From: Legionella sp. PC997
GTDB taxonomy: Bacteria; Pseudomonadota; Gammaproteobacteria; Legionellales; Legionellaceae
DNA: 64,000 nt
Direction of reading: 5' to 3'
Assembly: GCF_014109825.1 (NCBI RefSeq)
Contig: NZ_CP059576.1
Span: 2,196,001-2,260,000, forward strand
The notes beneath the pieces are model-generated. The model made no database searches and was not told the origin of the DNA. It was given only the letters and a program-made list of their open reading frames with translations. The translations under genes and the position numbers were made by a program. This document shows positions 17,363 through 26,120 of this stretch, piece after piece. Position 1 is the first letter of the stretch; the number at the start of each line of letters is the position of its first letter.

Positions 17363-18883
17363 TTATGCACGTTGAGCTTGATCCACATTCACTGCAATAT
17401 CAGCAGCATCATCACTAATGAATTGAGTATTTTTACACAATTTTACGTATTCTTTATGCGTGATTAATGCATAAAAAAGAGCCGACATTAACGAAATGTA
17501 ATAAATATTTTGATAAAAATAAATTAACCATAGATAAGTAAGAAAAGGAGTTGATAAGACTAGTAATGTTGTGACTTTCATTCGTCGTGCAATTTGTATT
17601 GATCCATAAATTACCATCAAAATTGAAATCGACAAATTCATCTTTAAAAAGTCACTCGCGGGGAGTGTGCTCATCATTACACCAAGGATACAAAAAATGA
17701 TTAAGCCGAATAATCTAGTATTTGGCTTAATCGCTCCCATGCTAATTGGTGCGGCCATATATCCTATTAAGTGATATCCAGTCACAATCACCATTAATGA
17801 GGCCCAACTATCAGAATTCCAGAGAAATATTGCAGTAAGAGTAAAATTAATGAGCAAAGAGCGACGGCACAAGTTATATTCAGGATGTAATTTGCCTATG
17901 GTTTTCTTTGGCATTTGACCTTCTTTTGCCATAGCATAGAACATCCGAGAAGCGCCTCCTAGATATGAGTATCCTGTGCCTGATGGACTCACGACACTGT
18001 CGGCAATCAAGATCATCGCTAAAAAATTCACCCCAAGTAACATAGCTAAATTTATGAGAGGTGAATGGAAATTGAGGGAACTCCACCCACTTGCTAACAT
18101 GTCGTGGGGTACAGCACCCATGAATGATAATTGCAATAACATATAAACAAACATCACAATTACAATGGAAAGAACGATTGATAGAGGTATATTCCGTTTT
18201 GGATTCTCTATTTCGCTGGCAAAAGCCACTGCCAACTGAAACCCATTGTAAGAATAGATTAACCCCGCTGAAATGATTGCGGTAATTGCTGAACCCACGC
18301 CATATTGGGTATTTGTAGCCAAGCTAAAATTGCTAGTATCAAAACGCATGATCAAGAAAATAACAATTGTAAAAATGGGACTAAGAATCTTAATTACGGT
18401 GACTGTATTATTAATTTTGGCTAACAACTTAATACCAAAATAATTAATAAATAAATAAATGACTAAGATACTTAAAGCAAATAATTTACCATAAAATGTT
18501 AGGACGTTATCTGCGATTAGAACATCACTTTTAATTGCAGCGGCTAAATATTGTGTCGTTGCTTGAGCCTCGGTACCAATAGTAACCATTAAGCCAAACC
18601 AGTTAGCAAAGGCAAACGGCATACCAAAAATACCATTATGAGATAATGCACTAGAGCGAGCTGTTGCTCCACGCACAGGATAGATGGATGCAACTTGCGC
18701 GAGGCATAATCCTACAGCCATTACTAATAAGGCGGCCAGAACCCATGCAAGGAAGGCATAATTTCCGGCAATTTTAGCATTTAATTGAGCGCTAAAGAGC
18801 CATCCAGAACCAACCATAGCGGTAGCAGACAATGCTGTTGCGCTAAATAATGAAATTTTGGCATGCTTACAACTTGAACCCAT
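17363..18883 (-). CDS. APC-family amino acid permease
   Basis: A 506-residue inner-membrane transporter of the amino acid-polyamine-organocation superfamily, with about 12 hydrophobic helices. The N-terminal block SATAMVGSGWLFSA matches the helix 1 glycine-rich substrate-binding motif (GxGIF/GSGW) of the family, and FASEIENPKRNIP corresponds to the conserved loop after helix 6. The specific substrate cannot be told. The ATG at 18883 is preferred over the TTG at 18889 because AAGG lies 9 nt before it. Legionella depend on imported amino acids, so such permeases are common, but nothing nearby indicates which one this takes. Confidence 0.85.
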   Translation of the reverse strand: MGSSCKHAKISLFSATALSATAMVGSGWLFSAQLNAKIAGNYAFLAWVLAALLVMAVGLCLAQVASIYPVRGATARSSALSHNGIFGMPFAFANWFGLMVTIGTEAQATTQYLAAAIKSDVLIADNVLTFYGKLFALSILVIYLFINYFGIKLLAKINNTVTVIKILSPIFTIVIFLIMRFDTSNFSLATNTQYGVGSAITAIISAGLIYSYNGFQLAVAFASEIENPKRNIPLSIVLSIVIVMFVYMLLQLSFMGAVPHDMLASGWSSLNFHSPLINLAMLLGVNFLAMILIADSVVSPSGTGYSYLGGASRMFYAMAKEGQMPKKTIGKLHPEYNLCRRSLLINFTLTAIFLWNSDSWASLMVIVTGYHLIGYMAAPISMGAIKPNTRLFGLIIFCILGVMMSTLPASDFLKMNLSISILMVIYGSIQIARRMKVTTLLVLSTPFLTYLWLIYFYQNIYYISLMSALFYALITHKEYVKLCKNTQFISDDAADIAVNVDQAQRA

Positions 18884-19384
18884 AATCAATTACCTTAGAA
18901 AGATACACATTTTAGAATAAGTGAAAACAAAATATCAATTTTGCATATTTTTCAGTCAGCGTCAATACTTCCCCTATAAAATGTCCTTAAAAAGTCATAG
19001 GAAAACCAATCTTTCCAAAAATAGAAAGGATTCTGCGTATTTATTGAAAAAATAAGTCCATGTTTTTATTATATTTATTTATAAAATATAAGAAGTGGCA
19101 ATTTATTGTTCTCTTAAGTGAAATTCGAAACAAAAACCCCATAAGTGCTCCCTTTTTGATTGAAATCCCCACAATCAGAACCATGCAATGGTGGCATCCT
19201 GCGTTGTGGGGTAATGGGGAGCATCTTTTGTTATCTCGAAAGATGTTAAGTATTTTTATTGCAAAATAATTCGTATGATACATAAAAACCTGTTCTACAA
19301 TTTAGAATACAGCATAATTTGCGAGAATAGACGGAGTTTATAAACCACTATCAAGTTAATTAATTCATTCCATTGGGGCTAAGG
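18884..19384. other. Non-coding gap between divergent permease and TMEM175-like genes
   Basis: About 500 bp holding no supported gene. Short frames on both strands lack ribosome sites and known motifs. A nested inverted repeat lies at 19167-19211 and is listed separately. The gap should contain the promoters of both flanking genes, but none could be placed firmly. Confidence 0.5.
19167..19211. repeat. Nested inverted repeat in the gap
   Basis: An outer pair CCCCACAA (19167-19174) and TTGTGGGG (19204-19211) encloses an inner pair ACCAT/ATGGT (19180-19184, 19188-19192) with a 3-nt loop. It is not next to any stop codon. It could be a structured RNA, a relic or an operator. Confidence 0.5.
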
Positions 19385-19960
19385 ATGAAAACAACACGAT
19401 TAGAGGCATTTAGCGACGGTGTACTCGCGATCATCATTACCATTATGGTATTAGAAATCAAAATTCCGCACGGCGATGACTTCGTGAGTCTAACCCCACT
19501 TGGCCCCATTTTCCTAAGCTACGTACTCAGTTTTATTTATATTGGTATTTATTGGAATAACCATCACCATTTATTCACCGCTGCCCGGAGTATTTCAGGG
19601 AAAGTGCTTTGGGCAAATTTGAATCTTTTGTTTTGGATTTCACTATTTCCTTTTGCAACCGGATGGATGGGAGAAAACCCTTTTAATGCGACACCAACTT
19701 CAGTTTATGGAATAGTTCTATTAATGGCAGCTATTTCCTATTCGATACTCGTCCATGTACTTATCTCACATGAAGGCGCAGAATCGCTAGTGGCAACAGC
19801 AATTGGAAAAGATTATAAGGGAAATATTTCCATAGCCTTGTATGCTTTTGCCATTCCTTTTGCTTATATTTCTACATGGATTTCCCAAATTTTGTATGTA
19901 ATTGTTGCCATAATTTGGTTCATTCCTGACAAACGCATTGAAAATAAGATAGAGAGATAA
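19385..19960 (+). CDS. TMEM175/DUF1211-family potassium channel-like protein
   Basis: The 191-residue membrane protein carries RLEAFSDGVLAIIITIMVLE at its N-terminus, the RxxxFSD motif of helix 1 that defines the TMEM175 (DUF1211) family. It has six hydrophobic helices, which matches the single-repeat bacterial members that assemble as tetrameric potassium-selective channels without a P-loop filter. The histidine cluster NNHHHL near residue 60 is also usual in the family. A TTG at 19373 is in frame, but the ATG at 19385 begins right at the conserved region and is preferred. It stands alone and ends at a strong hairpin. Confidence 0.85.
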   Translation: MKTTRLEAFSDGVLAIIITIMVLEIKIPHGDDFVSLTPLGPIFLSYVLSFIYIGIYWNNHHHLFTAARSISGKVLWANLNLLFWISLFPFATGWMGENPFNATPTSVYGIVLLMAAISYSILVHVLISHEGAESLVATAIGKDYKGNISIALYAFAIPFAYISTWISQILYVIVAIIWFIPDKRIENKIER

Positions 19961-19985
19961 TTCGGTGTAAAAACCGAATTATCTC
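19954..19985. terminator. Bidirectional 13-bp hairpin
   Basis: GAGATAATTCGGT (19954-19966) and its exact complement (19973-19985) surround a 6-nt loop. The stem overlaps the stop of the TMEM175-like gene and ends 12 bp before the stop of the convergent small gene. On the minus strand the loop reads TTTTAC and the tail is TCTCTATTTTC, so it may end both transcripts. Confidence 0.65.
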
Positions 19986-19997
19986 AGAGAAATCACA

Positions 19998-20288
19998 CTA
20001 TTCTGCAGGTTTTGTTTGCAGTTCACAGGTGATTTTAGTGCAGTCACGACAATGCTTCATCGCAAAATCAAATGCGGAAGTTCCAGCGGCCGCAGTATTG
20101 GCCATTTTTTGATCTGCTTGTTCATCAGGCGAGCCTGATGTTGCGCTACTGGCATTGGTTGTACATATCCACATACTTGCATTCACGGTTGTTTTCTTAG
20201 TAGTGGTTACCGTAGTGTCAGCAGCCATTACATAATTTGATAATCCAAACATACTACCTAAAATGATGACTTTTAATATTCCCTTCAT
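19998..20288 (-). CDS. Small exported protein with four cysteines, unknown
   Basis: Not recognised. The 96-residue product has a signal peptide (KGILKVIILGSMFGLSNYVMA, cleavage after about residue 22), a Thr-rich segment, and a mature part with cysteines at about 42, 80, 83 and 88 (WICTTN, HCRDCTKITC). The spacing suggests two disulfides in a periplasmic protein. AGGAG sits 7 nt before the ATG, so the start is good. It is monocistronic. No function can be given. Confidence 0.65.
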   Translation of the reverse strand: MKGILKVIILGSMFGLSNYVMAADTTVTTTKKTTVNASMWICTTNASSATSGSPDEQADQKMANTAAAGTSAFDFAMKHCRDCTKITCELQTKPAE

Positions 20289-20592
20289 GATATGCTCCTT
20301 GTTTTATGCTCATTAAATTTACAGCTAGACTAATTATAGTAGTTTTTCTAGTATTGCAATAAAAGGTTTACCCTTAAATTCTTAATTTATTATCATTCAT
20401 CCTGATCTAAATTCGGTAGTGAAAATCCGGAATATTAATAATCCGGATCTGGATCTGATGCTAATTACTCTATAAGCCCGAACTACCGCCATAATGATCA
20501 AAAAATAACTTAATCGAGATCAATTAAGAATTCGTTAAGATTGCTCCGGTATAATTTAAAACCTTTTAGATCAAATCAGTATCAGGTGAAGA
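20289..20592. other. Gap with the promoter of the gene at 20593
   Basis: About 300 bp between divergent genes. The right end holds the PmrA-like box and -10 listed separately. A CCGGATTTTC-like repeat (around 20425-20455, ccggaatattaataatccgg) forms a short palindrome of unknown role. Nothing else was seen. Confidence 0.5.
20523..20555 (+). promoter_or_regulatory. PmrA-like direct repeat and -10 element for the gene at 20593
   Basis: TTAAG occurs twice, 11 bp apart (20524-20528 and 20535-20539), which fits the YTTAAK tandem half-sites recognised by PmrA regulators, though the base before each core is not a pyrimidine. A perfect TATAAT at 20550-20555 starts 10 bp after the second half-site, the same spacing as at the promoter near 4681. 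The leader would be about 31 nt. Confidence 0.5.
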
Positions 20593-22650
20593 ATGTTCCA
20601 AAAACAGGATCCGATAAAAGGCTTTACACTTAAATATACCGGCACACGGTTTAAATATGATGATACTTCTATTCATGGAATGGAGGCATTAAGAAAGAAT
20701 TTTTCCGAAATGGGGGCATTAGCCATTCGATTACAGTTAAGTTTGGCTCAGTTTGCTGCTTTAATTGAGCCCGTCTGTGAAAAGGACTATCAAGAAAACT
20801 CCACTGAGCATACTGCCGAAGGGAAAAATGAACTTGATTTATTTGGTCTTTCTAAAGCAATCTCACCAGTCTCCCAAGCGACGAAATTTTTAGAACAATC
20901 TAGTCATTATATTGTAGGGAAAGGAAAAATATTAAATGAGCGAAGTCAGCCACTCAAATATCCTAACACCCAAGATTTGCATGGAGGTGAATCAATTTGG
21001 GACACCATACATTATTCAGTCTGGCAAACGGGAATTAATCTAAGTAGTCAATTAACCAAGCAAGGTTTTCTTTATCTTTGCCATCCCATAGGAGTGGATC
21101 CCCAACAATATCAACGTATAACTGAGGAATTGGATAACGGTGAGTTTGAAATTATCTCCGAACAGGGTAACAAAGTTGTTAAGACCCGTTCAGGAATTAT
21201 GATTCAAACATCCACTATTCCATCATTTACTAAAATCGATCTTGATCCTGAACATACACAAACTTATCAAAACAATGGTCTGGTAATTAATGTAAATGAA
21301 AAGCCAGCACCAATGGGATGGATTATTAAAGAGGATAATAAAAAACTTGTTGAGCATTGTTACGCTGAAGATATATTTCGTGTGATCCGAATCTCAAAAA
21401 GTGGTTTTCGACGTTTACCTGAAGCCCAAGGAAAATTGTTAATGCTGGGTTTAATGAAAGGAAATGAACACATCCTGCATACACAGAATCGCTCATTCAA
21501 CGCGATGGATATCCTTCTTGAAATTCTAGAAACAGAATATGGCTTTGATCCTGAAAAACTAATGGACTCAAGGACAACAAAACGCGTATTTGAGCAAATG
21601 CAAAAAGATGCAAAGGATAAAAATATTGTAGATGATCTGTTAACCATAAATCTTGCATTTGAAATGATCCAACCTTTAAAAGCAACCCTAGCACAAAGTG
21701 TAAGACATCCTTTATTAAAACAATTAACGAACTCTTATCCAGCAAATCAAAATACGCTCAAAGCGGTTATCTATGCTTTTGATTTAGAGAAAAAAAATGA
21801 CACCCCTGCGCTTTATTTGGATCAACACAATCCCCTTTCAATTGACGAAGGATTAATTGATGTTCGAATTAATGGGCAGTTGGCAAATCCTGATTTAACA
21901 AACCCCAAAAATGCAGCTGCATTATTATCAATAGCTCTTCTTGTTTCTGAACAAATGATCATCGAACAGTTGCTGCGAGATGCCGTACTTTATGAAGATG
22001 AACATCCTAATGTCCAAGCCCTCAAACTTATTTTGAATGATGAAAGGTTATTTTTAAATCTTCGGGAACAAGTTTCTCATTTACCTAGCAATGAATCTGG
22101 GCCAATTCTGGGGTTACAATTTCCTTACTGCGAAGAAATTATTGCTCACCTCAGAGAGGAATTTGGTACGCAACATCTTATTAAGATCGTTCACCAATTA
22201 GAAAATGGCGAGTCTATAGATATTGATCCGGATGCTCTAAACGCTCTTAAAAGATTATTTAATGTGGGTGAACTATTGCAGCAACTTGAACAAACGTCTG
22301 CAAGTAAAGCACACTCAAGAGGAATTAATGGTGGATTGAGTGTAGTGATCCAAAAAATAGCTCCTTCACTCTACAAAGAACTTTCTTACAGAGTACCTTG
22401 TGATTTAACCGATTACGCTTTAATCCCTATAGAGTCTAACAAAGAAGATTCTTCCATAGATGGTTGCCCTTTTCTTAATGGAAAGTTTGGAAAACAAATC
22501 GATAAAAATCATCATCTGCCTAAAGAAGCAGAACAATATGAAGAAAAAAACGAACAAACTGTTGAATCATGGTGTGGTTTCTTTACTAAAGTAGTAGTTA
22601 CAACAGGAGTAGCTGCCGCGAGTATTTATATTGGTAGCCAGATTCTCTAA
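20593..22650 (+). CDS. Large orphan protein with C-terminal membrane anchor, effector candidate
   Basis: Not recognised. The 685-residue product is hydrophilic and mostly helical by composition, with no enzymatic motif seen. Its last 25 residues contain one hydrophobic helix (KVVVTTGVAAASIYIGSQIL) and nothing charged after it, so it should be tail-anchored. A Glu-rich stretch (PKEAEQYEEKNEQTVE) just before that helix recalls the E-block of Dot/Icm substrates. AGGTGA lies 3-4 nt upstream of the ATG start. The promoter has a PmrA-like repeat. It ends at a strong hairpin and is monocistronic. Long orphan genes with this promoter type in Legionella are often effectors; that is the inference here. 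Confidence 0.65.
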   Translation: MFQKQDPIKGFTLKYTGTRFKYDDTSIHGMEALRKNFSEMGALAIRLQLSLAQFAALIEPVCEKDYQENSTEHTAEGKNELDLFGLSKAISPVSQATKFLEQSSHYIVGKGKILNERSQPLKYPNTQDLHGGESIWDTIHYSVWQTGINLSSQLTKQGFLYLCHPIGVDPQQYQRITEELDNGEFEIISEQGNKVVKTRSGIMIQTSTIPSFTKIDLDPEHTQTYQNNGLVINVNEKPAPMGWIIKEDNKKLVEHCYAEDIFRVIRISKSGFRRLPEAQGKLLMLGLMKGNEHILHTQNRSFNAMDILLEILETEYGFDPEKLMDSRTTKRVFEQMQKDAKDKNIVDDLLTINLAFEMIQPLKATLAQSVRHPLLKQLTNSYPANQNTLKAVIYAFDLEKKNDTPALYLDQHNPLSIDEGLIDVRINGQLANPDLTNPKNAAALLSIALLVSEQMIIEQLLRDAVLYEDEHPNVQALKLILNDERLFLNLREQVSHLPSNESGPILGLQFPYCEEIIAHLREEFGTQHLIKIVHQLENGESIDIDPDALNALKRLFNVGELLQQLEQTSASKAHSRGINGGLSVVIQKIAPSLYKELSYRVPCDLTDYALIPIESNKEDSSIDGCPFLNGKFGKQIDKNHHLPKEAEQYEEKNEQTVESWCGFFTKVVVTTGVAAASIYIGSQIL

Positions 22651-22676
22651 CAAGTATCTCATAAGAGCATTGATTG

Positions 22677-22715
22677 ATATTCAAAGCCCTAAGAAGGCTA
22701 TGGGGCTTTGAATAT
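22677..22715 (+). terminator. 13-bp hairpin terminator after the gene at 20593
   Basis: ATATTCAAAGCCC (22677-22689) and GGGCTTTGAATAT (22703-22715) are perfect inverted repeats with a 13-nt loop, 27 bp after the stop. The tail TTATGTT is a weak U-tract. The size and GC-rich tip make termination likely. Confidence 0.65.
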
Positions 22716-22851
22716 TTATGTTAATCAGCAGCACTACTTCAATATCTAAACGACACTATTTTATAAAAAGACAATAATCCCAAAAGTTCATTTCTCACTT
22801 TTTAAATTCAAATCTATAATAAAAGAAAATTATCTTACAAGGACGACTCTT

Positions 22852-23163
22852 ATGAACTATATTACAGGACTACTTCTAATATTTTCCTTAATCTATCAAA
22901 ATGCCTATGCGGAAAAAGCACTCTCCCCGCCCTCTGGACAATCATCCCAATGCGCAGAGGCTTATGAGCATTCTGGACAAATTAAAACAATAGGTAATGT
23001 TTTTAGTAGCTTATCCAACAATTGCTACTCCGCTGGCGGAATGAAATTAATGCATAAAATACTATTATCGGAAAATTCAAATGAGCCAACAGGTGTTCTA
23101 TTTACATGCTCAGGAAGTGATTTAAATTTTGTTGTTTTCACTTGCCTCTATTCAACAAATTAG
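22852..23163 (+). CDS. Small exported protein with cysteines, unknown
   Basis: Not recognised. The 103-residue product has a signal peptide (NYITGLLLIFSLIYQNAYA, cleavage after about residue 20) and a mature domain with cysteines at about 34, 58, 86 and 98. The spacing allows two disulfides, so a periplasmic or secreted protein is likely. AAGGA lies about 9 nt before the ATG. It has no close partner on the same strand. The third small exported Cys protein in this part of the window, but it shows no clear similarity to the other two. Confidence 0.6.
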   Translation: MNYITGLLLIFSLIYQNAYAEKALSPPSGQSSQCAEAYEHSGQIKTIGNVFSSLSNNCYSAGGMKLMHKILLSENSNEPTGVLFTCSGSDLNFVVFTCLYSTN

Positions 23164-23298
23164 TTGATCTCTGAAATAGAGCTCCACGAGTGCAAGCGCT
23201 TATTTTATCAATAATTATTTTTAAAGAAAAAAATGGAACATATGCAGCATCATTGAATTTCTTAAAGTTTACAAGAGTTCGACAGACTATAAACAGAC

Positions 23299-23321
23299 TT
23301 ATCCACAGAAAATGTGAATAA
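23299..23321. promoter_or_regulatory. Pair of inverted DnaA-type boxes
   Basis: TTATCCACA (23299-23307) and TGTGAATAA (23313-23321) both match the DnaA box TTATNCACA, facing each other with 5 bp between them. ATATCCACA at 23419-23427 matches at 8 of 9 bases. No dnaA, dnaN or gidA gene is nearby, so this is not the usual chromosomal origin context. Confidence 0.5.
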
Positions 23322-23347
23322 CTTTAAGGATACAAAGCACCCCCAAA

Positions 23348-23497
23348 ATGAAAAAAAGACAGACGCAGCAATGGTATTCAAATTTGCTTGAATTTAAATT
23401 TAAAAAAAAGTTGAATAAATATCCACAAGGATTAGATATAGATAAGAAATTAGCCGTAGTTATTTTAGCAAATAAAAAATCAAAAAAGCAGTCTTGA
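23348..23497 (+). CDS. Possible 49-residue basic peptide
   Basis: The frame starts MKKRQTQQWY and ends ANKKSKKQS, with about one third Lys/Arg. It has no ribosome site before its ATG, and the composition may simply reflect A-rich DNA. It follows the DnaA-type boxes. It could be a remnant of a larger gene. Weak support. Confidence 0.2.
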   Translation: MKKRQTQQWYSNLLEFKFKKKLNKYPQGLDIDKKLAVVILANKKSKKQS

Positions 23498-23637
23498 CTC
23501 AAATTATTTTTTCTATTTATTTAAATCCTTTTGCTAAGCTTTTTTTTAAAAAAAAGGGCATCGACTTCGAGTCGTTGTTGAGGTAAAATTATATGCAAAT
23601 TTTTATTATTTTAGCCGCTTCGATTCCTATTTAAACT

Positions 23638-24075
23638 ATGCCATCCTTAACGACAACCAGTATTTATATTTACTGCATATTTTTTTTGGTAAGTGCCCTT
23701 ATAGAATGCATTTCCTTTAATGCACTGGCTCCACCGGGACAAAACATTGTATCCAGTCGAAAAAAACTTCCTTTTATGACGGATTTAACCAGCATCATTA
23801 AAGTATTTTTCTTTTCATTCATCATTATCTATATCACTCCTTGGAAAATGCAATATAAAACCTATCTATACAGCAATAGCAAGGAACTCATATTTATTTA
23901 TCATGTTTTCATGGTTTTCTTTGTTCTCGCATTTGTCCCCATTATCAAATACTTACAAAGCGATATAAGAAATGAACGTTTACCCCAATGGTATCTAAAA
24001 AATATATTAATTGGTGATTACATTCATTTATGGGGTATTTTATTAGCGTGCTATGCCTCAATTCCTAATTTTTGA
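23638..24075 (+). CDS. Four-helix membrane protein, unknown
   Basis: Not recognised. The 145-residue product has hydrophobic stretches at about 8-27, 52-66, 87-105 and 126-140, with a basic loop (SSRKK) after the first and QSDIRNERLPQ before the last. No signal motif or catalytic residue stands out. No clear ribosome site precedes the ATG. It converges with the P450 gene. The regular helix pattern supports a real gene; nothing in the sequence points to a function. Confidence 0.5.
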   Translation: MPSLTTTSIYIYCIFFLVSALIECISFNALAPPGQNIVSSRKKLPFMTDLTSIIKVFFFSFIIIYITPWKMQYKTYLYSNSKELIFIYHVFMVFFVLAFVPIIKYLQSDIRNERLPQWYLKNILIGDYIHLWGILLACYASIPNF

Positions 24076-24154
24076 TGAACAATTACTTTGTATGTAGAAG
24101 CATCATCGGATTTAATATCAAAACCCCTGATTAATCCTTCGCTTGCCCCAACAA

Positions 24155-26008
24155 CTAGACTCGGCTATTCGATATAGAAAAAGAGGAGCCATTTATTTTA
24201 TCTTTAGATGGAGGGGAATCAGGAAAAAAATTAAGACCTTTGACCCTGCTTTCAATATAAGGTGAAGGGTCTTCCCGTAATTCCAATTGTTTACGAGGTT
24301 TAATTGTTAGCAACCCCATTCCCCCATTCCTTTGTAATGGTGTCTCATAATTAAAGTGTAACTCCAAATGCTCTTCGGCTGTAAGCTCAAATTTATAGGC
24401 AGCTAGCATACGAAATAAAGCCATTACTTCAGTCATTGCAATTCGAAGGCCTGGACAACGACGTGCTCCAGTTTTAAAGGGTAATAATTGCCCTTCTTTC
24501 TCCATGGTATTTGGAACATAGGATACAGGGGTTTCAGCAAAAAAATGCGCATTGTAAAATTCGTCAGAATTGTTTTTTGGGCCCCATCGCTCTGGAAAAA
24601 TATCGTTAGCGCTTATTACTTTTTTACCAAAAATTCCCTGTCCTTCACTGGAAAGCACAATGTCAGGAAAATATTTTGCATGTGTGTGTACTCCTTGCAT
24701 AGGAATAAATACAAGAGCCCCTGGAGGCAAGGTGAGTGAACTACCCTCTATATCAATATCGATGGATTCATGTACTATTTCTGGCACAATAGGAGCTGGT
24801 GGAGCTAATCGTAAAGCTTCCAAAAGAACAGCTTCCGCATAAGAAACCCCTTTGTCTGTGCGGGCATCCCAAGGAGAATGTAATTCAAAAGCTTCGCTTG
24901 TAGAAATTTTTTGCTGAATTTCCTGTTTTATTATGGTGTAAATGCGCTTATCCTGAAGTGCGATTCTTAAAGCGGTAATCAATGCAGTGGCTGTGGCATC
25001 AAAACCTAATAATGGAATGAATAAACTTTCATTCACCACATCCCTTACTAAATTTGATAATAAGGTAGTGTCCGCATGTTCTATTGAATACTTTATCAAT
25101 GATTCACATTGGTCTGCTGTTAATTCTTGCTCTGAATCTATTCCGAGTTGTTGCAATTGACTCTTTACATCAGTACTCATTATTACTCTGACTCTAAGCA
25201 AATAATTAAGCCAACTTTGTTTTTCCATTAGTTGTTTTGTTAATTCAGCGGATGAGAAAATAACCTGGCAAGCTAATTTAAATGTTTTATCTCTTAAAGA
25301 TATAAGATTTTTTTTCTCCTTATCCTTAATAGGATCTAGACTAAAAAGACAAGCAATTAACTCTTTCGTTAAACTTGGATGATAAAATGTTTCAAAAGAT
25401 TTAATAATACCCTCTCCAAAATAAGTTGTGAGCAATACTCTTCTGGACAATTTATCCATTACTTCACTAAGAGCTCTTCCATGCTGACCTTGTTCCAATT
25501 CATATTCTTTAAAAAATGCGGCAACCATGTTGGCTACGTGAGGTCTATTTGTTTCATTACGGGAAAGAATGGATTGGCGAATCCTTGAATGAGTATCCGA
25601 ACCTAGTATAGAAGACATGAGGTTACCAGAGCCAAGTATCACTGCTAAACGTTGAAAAAACTGTCTTTGTCCGAATTTCTTTTCATTAGGTTTTGCGTAC
25701 AGTTGTTGAATTGCAGATTTGTTTGACAATACGAATACTGGAGTAAGATCAGGTAATTTAAAATACGCAATGCCCGAACCTTGTGCATCAAGTGAGTGAG
25801 AACCAAGATCGGCTATAAAGGTCATAAAACGTGTTTGTAATTGAGTTTTCGCAGAAGGATCGGTTCTTAAAAGAGTAATATCTTTTATTAACGAAAGATA
25901 GCTCATTGCAGATGGGTAGGTGATTCGTGCAGCAGATGCATTCTGATACATCTGATAAATTTTCAGAACAAAACCAATGCCCATAATAAATAAAACATAA
26001 AAAAGCAT
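24155..26008 (-). CDS. Membrane-anchored cytochrome P450
   Basis: P450s insert oxygen into lipids, sterols and other small molecules at a thiolate-bound heme. The 617-residue product has the heme loop FKTGARRCPG (511-520, ligand Cys518), the helix K motif EALR (397-400) and the FPERW block about 40 residues before the heme loop. An I-helix-like LLGFDATATAL lies near 334, but the usual acid-Thr pair is not clear there. It is longer than typical P450s (400-500), with an N-terminal hydrophobic anchor like eukaryotic microsomal enzymes and a polar tail of about 60 residues after the fold. The ATG at 26008 has AGGAG before it; an ATG at 26020 does not. It follows a sterol reductase homologue by 112 bp on the same strand. 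Confidence 0.88.
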   Translation of the reverse strand: MLFYVLFIMGIGFVLKIYQMYQNASAARITYPSAMSYLSLIKDITLLRTDPSAKTQLQTRFMTFIADLGSHSLDAQGSGIAYFKLPDLTPVFVLSNKSAIQQLYAKPNEKKFGQRQFFQRLAVILGSGNLMSSILGSDTHSRIRQSILSRNETNRPHVANMVAAFFKEYELEQGQHGRALSEVMDKLSRRVLLTTYFGEGIIKSFETFYHPSLTKELIACLFSLDPIKDKEKKNLISLRDKTFKLACQVIFSSAELTKQLMEKQSWLNYLLRVRVIMSTDVKSQLQQLGIDSEQELTADQCESLIKYSIEHADTTLLSNLVRDVVNESLFIPLLGFDATATALITALRIALQDKRIYTIIKQEIQQKISTSEAFELHSPWDARTDKGVSYAEAVLLEALRLAPPAPIVPEIVHESIDIDIEGSSLTLPPGALVFIPMQGVHTHAKYFPDIVLSSEGQGIFGKKVISANDIFPERWGPKNNSDEFYNAHFFAETPVSYVPNTMEKEGQLLPFKTGARRCPGLRIAMTEVMALFRMLAAYKFELTAEEHLELHFNYETPLQRNGGMGLLTIKPRKQLELREDPSPYIESRVKGLNFFPDSPPSKDKINGSSFSISNSRV

Positions 26009-26120
26009 ATCGCTCCTCATTTAGAGTTAAATGTTTTTATTTGATATGGAGTTAGGAAACTCCCGGATAGACGCTTTGCTATTACCCAGGAGTATGGAAA
26101 TAAACCGTCTAATTCATATA

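Larger units (their letters stand above)
23164..23637. other. AT-rich gap with DnaA-type boxes
   Basis: About 470 bp without a firmly supported gene. It holds two perfect, inverted DnaA-type 9-mers and a third near match, a possible 49-residue basic frame at 23348, and long T and A runs near 23545-23560. The right part should include the promoter of the next gene. Confidence 0.5.

Noticed and set aside
17169..17363. 64-codon minus-strand frame directly after the APC permease
   Set aside because: No ribosome site; Lys/Arg/Ser-rich composition from A-rich DNA; contains the permease-end hairpin.
19041..19283. Overlapping frames of about 70-80 codons on both strands
   Set aside because: No ribosome site or motif on either strand, and the nested inverted repeat lies inside them.
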